64,000 bases of DNA from Nymphaea colorata (lineage: Eukaryota; Streptophyta; Magnoliopsida; Nymphaeales; Nymphaeaceae). The stretch spans positions 27,579,315 to 27,643,314 of the forward strand of contig NC_045141.1 in the NCBI RefSeq assembly GCF_008831285.2, read 5' to 3'. Positions 38,301 to 58,945 of the stretch are shown here, piece by piece; position 1 is the first letter of the stretch, and the number at the start of each line of letters is the position of its first letter. The notes under the pieces are model-generated. The model had not been told where the DNA came from, did no database searches, and was given only the letters and a program-made list of their open reading frames with translations. The position numbers and the translations under genes are program-made.

Positions 38301-39280
38301 CAGCATTATCCGAAGCGCAACTCGAAGGTGCTCTTCTCGGGCGGATTCGAGAAGGCATGAAGCAGGACCCAGTGGTCAAGCACTTGGTCGAAACAATGGA
38401 GGCGAGAAAGACGCGACGATTCTGGCTACAAGATAGACTTTTGATGACAAAAGGCGGACGAGTGTTCGTGCCTAGATGGGGCAATCTCCGACGAGAGTTG
38501 CTGAAGGAGTGTCATGACTTGTTGTGGGCTGGCCATTCTGTCCAGGAGCGGACACTGACACTGCTCGAACGTGGCTACTACTGGCCACAGATGCGCGACG
38601 ACGTTGAAGCCTATGTGAAAACATGCTTGATCTGTCAGCAGGACAAGGGAACAAACCTGAAGCCTGCCGGTCTCCTGTAGCCTCTTCCTATTCCAGAACG
38701 TCCGTGGGAATGCCTCTCCATGGACTTCATCGTCAGCTTGCCCAAAGTTGACGACTTCAGCTCCATCCTTATGGTTGTGGATAGATTTTCAAAGTATGCC
38801 ACCTTCATCCCAGCCTCTAAAGAATGTCTCGCGGAGAAGACGACAGAGTTGTTCGTGAAGCATATAGTCATGCATTGGGGCGTGCCGAAAAGCATTGTCA
38901 GTGATCGGGACGCTCGCTTCACAGAAAAATTTTGGCGCGAGGTATTTCGTTTGTTGGGTTCAGATTTATTATTCTCAACAAGTTTCCACCATCACACGGA
39001 CGGCCAAACTGAACGAATCAACGGATTGTTGGAATAATACCTTCGACACTATGTCAGTGCGAATCAAAAGGATTGGGTGAAATTGTTGAATGTAGCTCAA
39101 TTTTACTACAATTTGCAGAAGAGCGAGTCTTCTGGACATAATCCGTTCGAAATAGCTACTGGATAACAGCTGTTGATGCCGCATACCCTTGCAGCCCAAG
39201 AAAAGGGAAGACCCACTTTTGCCTACCAGTTCGTTCGCGATTGGTAGTAACAGACGGAAATAGTTAAGACGTTCTTACAC
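38225..39280 (+). pseudogene. chromovirus integrase (DDE intact, nonsense codons)
   Basis: The H2C2 zinc motif is present: ECHDLLWAGHSVQERT, then CLICQQDKG. A TAG at 38678-38680 interrupts before PLPIPERPWECL. The core keeps D (LSMDFIVSLPK), D (SIVSDRDARFT) and E (TDGQTERINGLLE). A TAA at 39035-39037 and two more stops before 39250 break the C-terminal part, which continues as YLRHYVSANQKDWVKLLNVA. Confidence 0.9.
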
Positions 39281-39295
39281 AAGGTCGCCAAAAAG

Positions 39296-39802
39296 ATGAA
39301 AAAGTTTGCAGATCGGAATCGAAGGCCAATGAAATTCCGAATGAGTGATCAAGTTCTCGTGAAGCTCTATCCTGATCGCACGGGCATTTTCCGTGGTCGA
39401 CACAGGTCATTGATCCGCAAGTATGAGGGACCCTTCACAGTGCTGAAGAGAATCGGAAAGCTAGCCTACAAGCTAGACTTGCCGCCAGACTTTAAGGTGC
39501 ATTCAGAGTTCTATGTTTGTAACCTGAAGCCCTTCTATATCGATGAGGAAGACCCCGAGAGAAGCGTTCCAGAACGAGACCCGATCCTGCAGCGAGTTCC
39601 GTCGACCAAGCGAGCAGCGGACCGTCTGATGAAAGAGATTCTTCGGCACAAGACAAACTATTTGGGGGAGTCGAAGAAGTACCAAGTGAAGTGGATAAGC
39701 GAACACAACCCCACCTGGGAGTATGCATTCTGCATAAAGCAGCGCTACCCGCTGGAAGTCAAGGCATATCATGAAACTGCTGGCACCGAGGACATCGCAT
39801 AA
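39296..39802 (+). pseudogene. chromovirus integrase C-terminus with chromodomain
   Basis: An open 168-codon frame holds the integrase C-terminal GPY/F-like region (SDQVLVKLYPDRTGIF, RKYEGPFTVLKRIGKLAYKL), then a chromodomain-like segment with AADRLMKEILRHKT, KYQVKWISEHNPTWEY and a terminal acidic helix. The chromodomain places the element among chromoviruses, whose insertion is guided to chromatin. A Galadriel/Reina-like affiliation is suggested by the RNase H tail but not proven. Confidence 0.82.
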
Positions 39803-39866
39803 CTTGAAGGGGAGAGCCTGTTCCCTGTGTCTGGGAGTCTGTATTTGCTTTGTTTTGCATCAAGGT

Positions 39867-42800
39867 GGCTCCCAGAAATGCCGCTTGAGATAAATACGGT
39901 GATTTGAGCCCCCTTGTGGATTCACTTAACTTACCTGGCTCGTCCAGAACTTTGGAACCACGGACGCTCCAATACTGCAGCAGGATTGAAGAGCATCTTT
40001 CTTGAAGCCGATCAATCGACAAACCAGGTATGCTCCTCTTCATTCCTTAGGTGGATGAGACAACGACATGGGAATGAACTGTAGCATGATGCAGTAGATC
40101 ATCTACGAAAGGCGCTTGAGGTTCTGCCGCATATGTAGGACAAACTCCCACTTCCCGGATAAATGCCCCAACATTGATCAGTCTTCCCCTCGAGTTTAAG
40201 GCTGCTGGACGTGTTGGATCCAACCTAACTCACAAGGTGCAAATGCATACCAGAGAGGACTTGGCAGCGTCCTCGATCTTACCCTGGGGGTTGAAGAGTT
40301 CCCTGTCACCGGCTATGCACCATGGTAACCCTTTCTCAGGCTTTCAAGGGGAGAAGATCATGCCTGAGCTTCACCGGGTTTTGCATTTATGGCGGCTACG
40401 CAGGAAAGCTCAGGCAAAACAGGAAGGGTCCCAGCTTTGCTCAACGCAAGGGAGGACCTTCCACATATAAAAGTCGCATGAAAAAATGCAATGGCATAGA
40501 GCACGGTTGAGTGACATTAATATAACGTGCTGTACGCCTGTACCGGGATCCAGAGGATATAAGCGAAGGCAAGAGGAAGCGGGCATGTGGAAACCCAGAC
40601 GCAGAGGTAGTTTTTGAAGTGGAAATTCAATAGGATACATGACCTGTAAGAGGTTGTTTTATGTCTGTTCCAGCGGATGGAACAGACTCGTTTAACAAAA
40701 TCCGACACAAACGTCAGATAGGGGACGGTTGGAATGGAGCAGATATTTGGATGGCGGTATAAAGCAATTTTACGTTCCTCGGCGTTCTGCGGTCAACCAC
40801 AGAACACGATCGAGGAACAGCTCCCTCTCTCCCCCGCACCCTTCCCTCCCCACTGCGTGGAGCTTCTCTGCTATAGAGGTTGTCGCCATCTCCTGGGGAG
40901 CATGTCTTACTTCTCAGGATATGTTGCATCGGTCATCGGTATGCGGTGACCTTGTTTCGTCTGGCCTTGGTGTTTTGCGGTTGGAGCCGACTTTGCTCAC
41001 AATCGATCTGCTCTGGATGCCCTGGATTCTGGCTCTTAGACGCCATGGAGAGCGGGCTAGGGTTATTGTTCCGATTTGATTAATGGTACACCGTACACCC
41101 TCGTCTTGGGCAGCTTCCTTTCTCGAGCGGTTAGGGCACAATGTTGCCTGCTGCGGACGTCCTCTCTTAAGTACATAGTATCAAGCAGCTTCGCCTCTTT
41201 GGTTCCCCCGTTTTTCCATCTTTTGAAATGTCAGCCTCTGCAACAACCTTTGTGCAATCGTCTTTCTCCAACATTCAGGGCTTTCGTTTTTAGCATTCTG
41301 TTGGCTAGCGGCAAGTATGTATGGTCTCATTTAGTTCCGAGTCTTCCGACCATGCGTTGGGGGGAATGCGTGCCATGGTTGGATGAATTGAGCAGCGCAT
41401 AGGAACTTAAGAGTCCTTTTTGTTGCACATGATTTGTTTGATGAAATTTCAAGAGAGACAGAAATCATAGTAATAGTGGGTGGGATAGTGCGGAATTGTT
41501 CTTGTATAATCAACTAGTTTCTCTGAGCAACTATTTGACTGTTTTTTTCTTTCTCATTTGTTCTTGGTAAGTTTCATTGTGCTTGCACATTTAGCTTGAT
41601 GTGTGCTCTTGTTAATTACGATGGAAATTTTTAATCTGTTCTTGTTTTTATTGCTTCAATGTTAGACAAGGCAGGATCAGACTCAATTATATGTTTCTCT
41701 GCTTTATGTTATGTGTGTGTGTGTGGTGATTCTCTTAAATGGATTTTTATTTTTACATTTTTTGTGTCCAACTTTCATTTTTCAGTTCTAAAGGTTTCTT
41801 GTTAGGGCGCCGTGAAACATGGATCAGTTGGCAACTCTGCTGCGGAGTTAAAAACATTTGACCATTCATTTTGTAGCTATCCTGGATTTGACATGATCAT
41901 GTTATGTTCGTTAGTCTATTTTTTTTTTCTTTTGAGAACGGTTTAGTTTTCTTTTCTACCAGCTAATAGGTGTTGTTTTCTTGGTAGGGTTTGAGCTTTT
42001 GAAATTCTCCACCCTGAATTTGTCATAGGTCCTATTAGATTTGACTTTTGAGCGTGGAAACAAGGATAATGGTAAATACGGCTTCGTATTAGTTTAAAAC
42101 AAATACACGTAAGTTGGAAAAAATGGATGGGAATGATTGGTTTGCTCATGTTCTGCTAAACAATATTCACATCCAGATCGGGACAAAAAAGAAGTTTCAC
42201 TTTCATCTTTTTAAGTGTCAACTAACGGTGGTCGATAGTGCCTGTTTAATTTGTTCTCTAGGTGTTGTATACTAGTTCCCTTATTTGATTTTCTCTTTGT
42301 TGATAGGCACACGGATATACAGAGAGATTGTTACTTTACAGTTATTGTATAGACTTTGTGACATTATTCCTTTTCCTCTTTCGTAAAGCTACATGCACAT
42401 ACAGAGAGAGCTTGTTACTTTCCGGTGAAAATTTGCTGAGGGTTAGGCCCTCAACCTTTTATTGCCAAAAATAATTATTTAAAACAAAAATTGAAACCCA
42501 CAGGGGATGACAACTATTTCCAAAACCGCAACTGGCCCGTGTCTCACCCTGGTTCTCCTTCCTCTCCTTATTTGAAAGCCATTTCACCAGAAGACAAGCA
42601 AAATTGATCATGCTTCAACTGCAGGTTCTGTTTCATTTGTAGAAATGACAATTCTGAATGTGGAGGTTTGACAGAGGTAACAACTTCAATATTCACGTTG
42701 CTTCTTGGGCTTGCGATGGGAGCGGTTTGCTAGGACCATCAGAAACAAGGAATTTACTGCTGGGATATGGTGCTGGGCTGGGATGAAGATGGGCATATTT

Positions 42801-45068
42801 CTTTTGAATCTTTTGTTACATATTTCTTTTGAATCTTGGGTGCATAACAGGTGCTTGCAAAAAATGGTGTGGAGTCAGGATGCTATCCTTATTCAGGCAA
42901 ACAATAAAAATGGAAAGATTTGCTGCGCAAGCTCATAAAAGGAAGCTTTCATGTTCCAAGCAAATATATGGAAATTAAAAAGGATTGTTGCTTCACAATG
43001 ACTGTACAAGTTTATGAGAATTCAGAACGTATAAATACATGCTTTGATTAGCTTATATAATTTGATGTGCATTGCAACTCACAAGATTGTGGAAATATTA
43101 AGCTGTTGAAATTTGATTTTTATAAAATTATGTTTACACATTCAAGTAAAGCAGTTCAAAGGTGGTTTTCAAGTTTAGAACCGTGGGGACCACATTTGCA
43201 TGGATACAATTTTGTAAAAAACATTAAAAATACAATTTCTAAAGGTAATTCTAGTTAACTGCATGAAAATTGTGCGCTTATACAGTGCAAAATTCATCCT
43301 TTATAACGTTACCCACCGCTCTCTACCCTTGTGTGGACACATGCATGTCTTGTGTAAATAGAGAAAGATTCTCAAATATGCACAATATGCATTTGGCATT
43401 TCTACGGTAAGGTGTAGTCTGTAGTGGTTACTTTGTTTCCTCTTATTCATGATCATTCTCTTAGTTGGTTAATTGGGTCCTCTTAATGAACACAGGCAGT
43501 ATCTAGATTATATAGATTGGTCTTTTGGTTTAGAAAAATGAAGTGCATAGCGGTGAGTGAGATCACCTCAAATGTCGATCAGAAACGAATAGACAAACAT
43601 GGCCCATGCAAATTAAATGTAAGGTAGAACAGACAGAACAGAAAATAATGTCAGGTAGAACAGACAGAATAGAAAAACATGTTCTGCGTGAATCAAACAT
43701 GGGATAGGACAGACCTAGTGTTCCATTCCTAATGTCGTCAAGTAGCGGACAAAGAACTGTTTTGGTTTGGGTAGAAATTAAACAAGACATCTTGTTCATG
43801 TTATCTCATGGAACACTAATCAAGCGGCCTCTTATCTCTCCTAAGCAGACGATGCACTCATCTTTTCGAAGGTTGGGGAGAGAAACATTAGCATAAATTC
43901 AGATTTCCCTAGGGATATTAGATGGGTCGGGCATCATTCAATTTCAATACTGAAAATCAATATACTTAGTTTGTATTAAATTGGCAGACCTGCGGGCAAG
44001 AAGTCGAATTTGGACGGTTCACTACATGGTAAATGGTGGAATAAGGGAGAAAGGGAGAAACCAGGTTATTACTCCGCTTTTGTTTGATTACTTTACTGTT
44101 AAATGCGAAACAGTGAAGGTTCACTTGCACTTTTTGTCACATTGATCATCATTTCGCTTATAGTTCATGATCTTAAGGAACTTAAATCAATGAACGAAAT
44201 TTGGCTAATCTTCAAGCAAAACTTCAAGGCTGCAAAGTAAGTTGCCCTAGAAAATGTTCAGCATTATCGGTGCTATTCACCGGTATTTGATGTCGATCTC
44301 TATTTCCCCGTCGACGCACGTCTCTGAGCTCCATGGGTGTTGCACTGCTAGCCTTTTACCCACTCACTTCCTTGCATCCTTTATCACCGTCCACTTCTCA
44401 GAGGCATCACCGGACTTTGGATTTCATTTCGATGTTGTGAAGAAGATTCGAAGAAGAAGAGGGAGAAGGAGGAAGTCATCTGCTTGTACTCTCATTCTCT
44501 CTCTGTCTCTCTCTTGGCTGGATTCACATGGTGGGCAGATAGGCTTTTTCTTTTTCTTTTTTCTTTTTTCGGTGCCCTCTTTACATTTTTCTCCTATGAC
44601 AACGTCAGTTGTAGGGCCTTGGAATGGCACTTTTACTTAAAAATCCAAGCCTTTTTTCATGGCAATTTAAGGTTTTTGGGTAAACATCTGATCTTGATGA
44701 CTTGAGTACGTAAAAGGAATTTAAGGTTTTTGACCTGGTTCAGCTGCCGATTTAACTTCATCTACAAATTGCCGAACCAAAAGGCGAGTACTATTGCTTG
44801 TTATGAGCTATTATACCTCAAACGGCGATCTCAGCCACCAAATTTTTGCATCCTACTTTTGCTGCTTAAAGCAAGGAAAATGAGGGATATGTGGTTCATT
44901 GGTATCACTTCTTTTCCCCTTAGCTAAACTCTCTCTTTTTCTTTTTCCCCCTATATATATATATATATATATATATCTGTGTGTGTGTTCTCCTGCCCCC
45001 TCATTGCACTAGGGTGTGCCACCCATTTATATATAATGGATTCTGTCGCCTACTTTTTTTGTCTCCTC

Positions 45069-45105
<37 letters not shown>

Positions 45106-46876
45106 TTACAGTTATTCTCTACATCTTAAGATGGGTAGATCCTAAAAACAAAGGACTTTTAAGACTGGTGTTTCACATGCTTTTTCAAGATTATTTATGC
45201 TCAATGACACTGATTTGCACAGGAACACAAGGAGAGAGAAAGAGAGAGGGTGGGGTGGCCCAACAGCTACTTGACTGCCGCAGTGGGCCCTTTTGTTTCT
45301 GGCACCCTCCTCGTACATCGTGACATGCGCCTGGTCATTCTTGCTGGCTATATTAACATTTTTTATTACCTCTAACATCTTAGAATCCATGCAACAACAC
45401 CAGCCAACACCTTTTTGCCTCTTGTCCTTTTAGCCCCCTCAGGCCTACTTCTCTTTTCTTTGCCTCTCAATGAATTTTTACTGCCTAATACAATTTATCC
45501 TACCTTCTCTTCTTAGTCGTTATTTCTTGTAGAGCGGCATCCATCTTATCAGAATTGGCCGGTACGTTGACTGTTGCTGACTAGCAACACTCACTTCTCT
45601 GGTTCTCTTTTCCATTTTACTTGTTTTAGGCTCCCGAGTTTTGTAAAATTAGTAACAACTTGTCGCCTAATTTTCTTTTAATGCATCTTTGCATATGACG
45701 TGAAAGGCCAAATGATTGTCCCAGGGAGAAATAACTCATCTCGGTAAGGGTGATGAGTGACCCGTGCTTATGATAACCATATGGTTTAGAAATGGTAACA
45801 TTGGTTTCACTTGTCCTAATGGCATTTTAAGAAAGGACAAGAGTGAGGAAAGATGAAAATGTAACTTTTATTATAGACAGCAATTTTTGAAACGAAACGA
45901 TACCTGTACATTTTTGCTAGTTGCAGTAACGGACATTCATTTTAGGCCCTTGGTTAGGAAATGTGAGACCATACCAGGGCAACAATAAAAGGTTGGTTTC
46001 TAGTTGCTTCCTCTATTTCCCCACATACCTGTATTATTTTTTCAAAGGGAAAAATGTATATATTGAAAAAGGAGTACCTGCAAAAGAAATAACAAAAGGA
46101 CCTTAGGGTTTAGATACTGTTTCACTTAATCCCTTACCTTGTCCTACATGCATTAACTCAAGCAAGTATATATGACACATTCAAATACAATTATTATTTT
46201 TGTTGCTTTTTTGAAAACGTGAACCATGTTCTTGAACATTTCATTTCAAGAAATAACTTGGACCACCTAGGTTAATAACTTGAAAAAGCACAGAGCGTGC
46301 CGACATGCATTTCCTGGTGTCGTTGTTTCTGCCGACGTCAGTATCGGCTTGACTCTCTCTCTCTCTCTCTCTCTCTCTCCACATTTTCGAGCTAAATGTC
46401 ATAAAAAGTGCTTGGGTAGATCCCATCGAACAAGGTTCCCACTAACATGAGTTGGCCAAGAGCTAGCAGACTTGCGTATGCCTTGCATAAACATGGCTTC
46501 TTGGAAAACGTAAGACCCGAAACGGCACGTTCAAGCGTTCCTCTTCATCCTTCGAGTGCCAATGACCGCTGTTGCAAATCTTGACCATCTTCAGGGGCCC
46601 CACGCTTCTCCCCAAAGCATTCATCGAATAACAGATGGAACAAACATAAAAGAAGCTGGCAGGAATTTCCCTGTTCATACGTTCAACAAAGGAGGCTCAC
46701 TCGTGAAAACTGAAATAGGAAGCCCTTTTAAAGATTGATTCTGACCAACATAATGGATGGATCAACAGTAATTTCAAGACATCTTGAAATTTAGCCAATT
46801 CATGATCTGCTGTATGCACCATGTACTTCATGAGGATAAACCATCAATAAGTGATGTATGGTCCAACTTCCAAAGC
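39867..46876. other. 7-kb region without a supportable gene
   Basis: Between the chromovirus and the kinase gene I find no multi-exon coding pattern. The part at 40700-41400 is richer in GC, with several overlapping open frames, and could be an unrecognised 5' exon or non-coding transcript. Microsatellites are TA at 44952-44976, ATT/TTA at 45070-45106 and CT at 46350-46380. A diverged repeat of CAGGTAGAACAGACAGAA lies at about 43620-43675. Confidence 0.4.
45070..45106. repeat. TTA trinucleotide microsatellite
   Basis: About 12 consecutive ATT units. Confidence 0.9.
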
Positions 46877-55358
<8,482 letters not shown>

Positions 55359-56644
55359 AATAATCAGAATACCACGCTATTTATTTGATCCACCCGCAAA
55401 GAAATGGAGCTTACGCCCTTGGATGAAGGAAGAAAAGAAGCAGGACAGAGAAGAAACCCAGCCAGCCCGATGTGGGAAGTAAATGTCGTTGGATCGATGG
55501 AGGCAACTTTGATACTCGGAAATGTAAAGGTCGTTAACAGACGGAGACCGCTAGAGGAGGAAGGGAGGTTGACCAGAGAGACCTGTTTGATGCGTTTACG
55601 CATAATCAATCAGCACGCCACGGAGCCTTGCTACCTTGACGGTCCGTGGTCACTTTCCACCTTTGCAGTGCAATTAGCAGATAGACTGCTGCTTCTAGCT
55701 TCATGCGCTTCCTTCGTCCTCCTCGTCGGGTCGTCGATTTTTTGTCTTTGTAGAAATCAGAAAGAACGGAAGAACGCGGTCGACCACACGCCAAGCTTGA
55801 CCAGGTCGTTTTCTCCATCGCAGCCGCAGGCCCCTTCTTTTGTTTTTCCTCTTCTCCCGCAAGGTGAGGCAGTTTGTTTATCTTAGGCAGACGCCACCCT
55901 TGCTTGTTCATTAACACGACGCAGCCCCTCTTACCACCTAACTTTTAACAGACCCCACGTACTAAGGGGATTACGCAGGCCCAAATCACAACAAAACCTA
56001 AACGGAGTTGCTGGGAGTAGGCCCATCTCTTTTATCGGACTAATAATAAAATTATTAGAAGGAGAGTCATGACCCGTTAAAATGATCATGGAAGCATGCT
56101 TTACTTAATCCAAGCAATCAACCGAGCCTTAAATAAATTATTAGAAGAAAGAAAATTAACCATAATAAAACTTATTATGGTTATTTTAATAAATAGTCAT
56201 CACAAATCCACGCGAGGGCAATCTTAACCTTGCGTTTTGAAGGTTTTGATTTGATAAGTTATTTTAATAAATCAACAAAATTGACCAACTCCCTAACAAA
56301 TCCGCGCGACCAAACATGCCTTAATAAATTCTTTCGAAATAAAAAACGAAAGCAAAGTTGACCTACTCCTAATAATGAGTTTGGTTGGATCCAGTTCAAT
56401 CAAAGGGACGGAACTTAGAGACTTGGACGAGTCGTCCATGGAAAGTGGAAGAGACGTTCACCTCAATAAATTAGAAAAAGGCTTTGTGCGAAGAAACTAT
56501 TACAAAAGATACTTTAGCTATTGGGCCAATTACAAGACCAGTTAACAAGTTAACTCTTACTATTTGTTTGAATGGAGGAAAAGAGAGGGAATAGAGGGAA
56601 AATAAAAGGAAAGGAAAAGAAATTCTAACTTAGGCACTCAACCT
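55359..56644. other. upstream flank of the kinase gene
   Basis: Contains the presumed promoter and 5' UTR of the kinase. A long open frame on the plus strand (55404-55886) overlaps this region but has no domain and is taken as chance. AT-rich imperfect repeats of TTATTAGAA and TTTTAATAAAT occur at 56040-56280. Confidence 0.4.
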
Positions 56645-56660
56645 TTAGGGTCCGTTTGAT
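56645..56660 (+). repeat. left TSD and terminal inverted repeat of the Harbinger element
   Basis: TTA followed by GGGTCCGTTTGAT. The inverted copy with TTA is at 61528-61543. Confidence 0.9.
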
Positions 56661-57243
56661 GCACAAGTCCGTTTGATGCACAAGAAGAATTTAACTTGAT
56701 AAATTTAACCTTGTTTGATGCACAGGAAGAATTTAACGTGATAAATTTAACTATGTTTGATGCACATGGTAGAAAAATGAAGAGACTTTTTTTCAGAATT
56801 GTTAGTAGTTATTTTTTTTTCTTCTCCTCCCCAATTTGGCGTGGGAATTGAGGGTGTATTCCCTACCATCCAGAAAACAACAAGATGTATAGGGTACCAA
56901 CAATAGTTTTATGTAAAAAAAAAAAATAACACAATTAAAACGATGACATGCAATATAGTTGACGAAATAAAATTTACAACGGTAACAAAGTTAGCTAACC
57001 CATACAGGTTTAATTGTGTAATGAGTACAAGCCCACGAAAGTTTAATGAGTACAAATCCATAAAAGGGTATATTTCCTACTATCCAGAAAGAAAGAAGTT
57101 TAATGAGTACATATTCAACAAAGAAAACATGTAATCACAAAACAAGTAATCCAACATTTGTGGCTACACTTCCGTTCAACAAACTTCGTGTCTTCTATAT
57201 CTTGCTTTGCGATGACATCTTCAATGAGTGGAGGTCTACTTAC

Positions 57244-57435
57244 TTGCACACCATACTTGTTGTGGACATACTCATGCATGTGATATTCAGCTATTTCGAA
57301 TGAATCAAACGATCTGAAGAGGGTGCCCTTGTACTGATAGACTAATGGTTGGCACCGCTCCCAACTATCATATATGTCTCGCTCACGACCTTCGAAAACC
57401 ACATAGTACTTTGGTGAGACATTATCTGTGTTGTC
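57244..57435 (-). CDS. viroplasmin / RNase H1 N-terminal-like domain inside the Harbinger element
   Basis: On the minus strand from 57435 the frame reads SPKYYVVFEGRERDIYDSWE, then CQPLVYQYKGTLFRSFDSF, then a helix EIAEYHMHEYVHNK. The pattern YYVVxxGRxxGIYxSWxxCxxxVxxYKGxxxKxFxSFxxA is that of the small Cauli_VI/viroplasmin domain, also the N-terminal hybrid-binding domain of eukaryotic RNase H1. The frame stays open to a stop at 57115 and then becomes Cys-rich. It lies about 80 bp downstream of the transposase C-terminus on the same strand. It could be a fused C-terminal domain now one frame apart, or its own exon behind a GAATAG acceptor. No catalytic RNase H follows. Function here is unknown. 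Confidence 0.7.
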
Positions 57436-58740
57436 CTATTCAAAACAAACTTACTATTCAATTCATCATCTGTAAACATTTGAGATGATATAGCTGCTCT
57501 CATAGAATTTTTGCTTCCTCACTGATGTGTTTGTCTTGCATTTTTCAGTTCGCTTAAGACAAAGTTATCATTCGAATGTGCATCTTCATCATCAAATTGT
57601 TCGGCATTTGGATTGTGTTCAATTATGAAGTTGTGCAATACAAATGTAGCAAGAACAATTTGAACTTGTTTTTGGAATGGCTGCACTTGCATTTTCAATA
57701 TTGAAAAACAACCTTTCAACATATCGAAAGTTCTTTCTATTGTATTTTGGAGTGTTGAATGCTCATGGTTGAATAATTCTTCTTCAGTTCTAGGTGAGCA
57801 TGCTCCCCGAGTGTTAAACTCAGACATATGATAACAATGCCTTCGATAAGGTGTTAGCAAACTGACAATGTTTGGATATCCCCCATCAGTAAGATAATAT
57901 TTGCCTACAATTGAACACAATTTATTTATACACTGTTACATGCTTGTTAAAAGAGTGTATTGGTTGGTGGAACTACGTACCTTCTGGGACAACAAACGAG
58001 TCCGTTTGAAGATCAAGTTCCTTCTCACCCAGTCAAAACGTAGTGGAATCGAGTGTCAAATCCAACTATAGCCATGACGTTTTGAGAAACGAATCCTTTT
58101 CTATTGCAAAACCTTGCTTGATCTGAAGCTGGGACCCATGCAGGTACATGGGTGCCATCAATTGCTCCTAAACAATTCTATATGCATATGTACAAGTTAG
58201 TCATGTTGCATGTGTCATGTTGAGTTTACGATGATGAAATTACCTGAAAATATGAAAAGAATCGTTTAGATTGTCGAATGTGTACTGACATCTCATCATT
58301 GGGCCGAACATAATCCTTACCCAGTATACATATCGCTCGTAGGACTAGGCTGACGTATTTACTTATTGTTTGTCCGGAATATTCAAACGTATTTTGAACG
58401 ACACAATTCTGTTCATTATGTCCAATTGTCAAAAGCAAATAGCTACTTGTTCTTTTATGGTAATGTCACGAGCATCTTCCAACAAATTTCTATCTCTTAA
58501 AATGTTACACAATCTCATATATGTATGTCATTCCATATGGAATAAGTCTAAACAATTTCTAGGATGATCTTGAAGCATAAATTGAACAAAAGTTGTACCA
58601 GCATCTCTAAATGGATGAACAATCCTCCTAGATGATAATTGGCGTCTTAACCAAAAGAAGATGAAGACAAAAACTAGCCAAATGATGAAAAGTACTCATT
58701 CATCGTCGTTATCGAACATGTCAAGATCAATCATTTCGAC
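57436..58740 (-). pseudogene. Harbinger DDE transposase (HARBI1/ALP1-like), inactivated
   Basis: Minus-strand pieces in order are: N-terminal LVFVFIFFWLRRQLSSRRIV with FMLQDHPRNCLDLFHME (stop), RLCNILRDRNLLED, IGHNEQNCVVQNTFEYSGQT; then AIDGTHVPAWVP with the first catalytic Asp; then VMAIVGFDTRFHYVLTG followed by stops in place of W-E-G-T; then KYYLTDGGYPN (second Asp) and NTIERTFDMLKGCF (Glu) with FVLHNFIIEHNP. The DDE residues are thus present, but at least three nonsense codons and a frame change separate them. Intron boundaries are partly visible. ALP1-like domesticated genes were considered, but the TIRs and TSD make a transposon clear. Confidence 0.88.
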
Positions 58741-58945
58741 TAAACTGCATGTACATATAAAGTAATTTATTGAATAACATAATTTCGAACATGTGTTTCA
58801 TTACAAGAACAAGAACGGATTGCATGAACAACAACAATTTCAAACAACATCAAAGATCATAGAATTTACTAATAACACACAAGAAATGTTTTGCATGACA
58901 TGAATTATACAAATAATTGAATGTATAACAATCAACTCTTACCTA

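Larger units (their letters stand above)
34992..39866 (+). mobile_element. inactive Gypsy chromovirus (LTR retrotransposon)
   Basis: Gag, protease, reverse transcriptase, RNase H, integrase and chromodomain occur in Gypsy order on the plus strand. The start (TGTTCCCATGTGTCTGGGAG) and the 3' side (TGTTCCCTGTGTCTGGGAG at about 39821) share about 45 bp, taken as the beginnings of the two LTRs. The 5' copy runs to about 35345 and has a TATATAAG box at 35185. The 3' copy is not similar beyond the first 45 bp, so it is truncated or replaced. No standard tRNA-Met primer site was found after the 5' LTR. The element cannot be autonomous because of multiple stops, a deletion in RT and altered catalytic residues. 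Confidence 0.9.

Noticed and set aside
41226-41297. MSASATTF... start resembling a plastid transit peptide
   Set aside because: It stops after about 22 codons without a donor site before the stop, and no continuing exon was found.
44254-44640. 128-codon frame
   Set aside because: Its second half is a microsatellite-driven Ser/Leu and Phe run, and no homology is recognised.
55404-55886. 160-codon open frame on the plus strand
   Set aside because: It overlaps the kinase first exon region in antisense, has no domain or plausible splice partners, and is best explained by composition.
57436-58740. Domesticated ALP1/HARBI1-like host gene
   Set aside because: The coding sequence is broken by stops and lies within matching TIRs and a TTA duplication.
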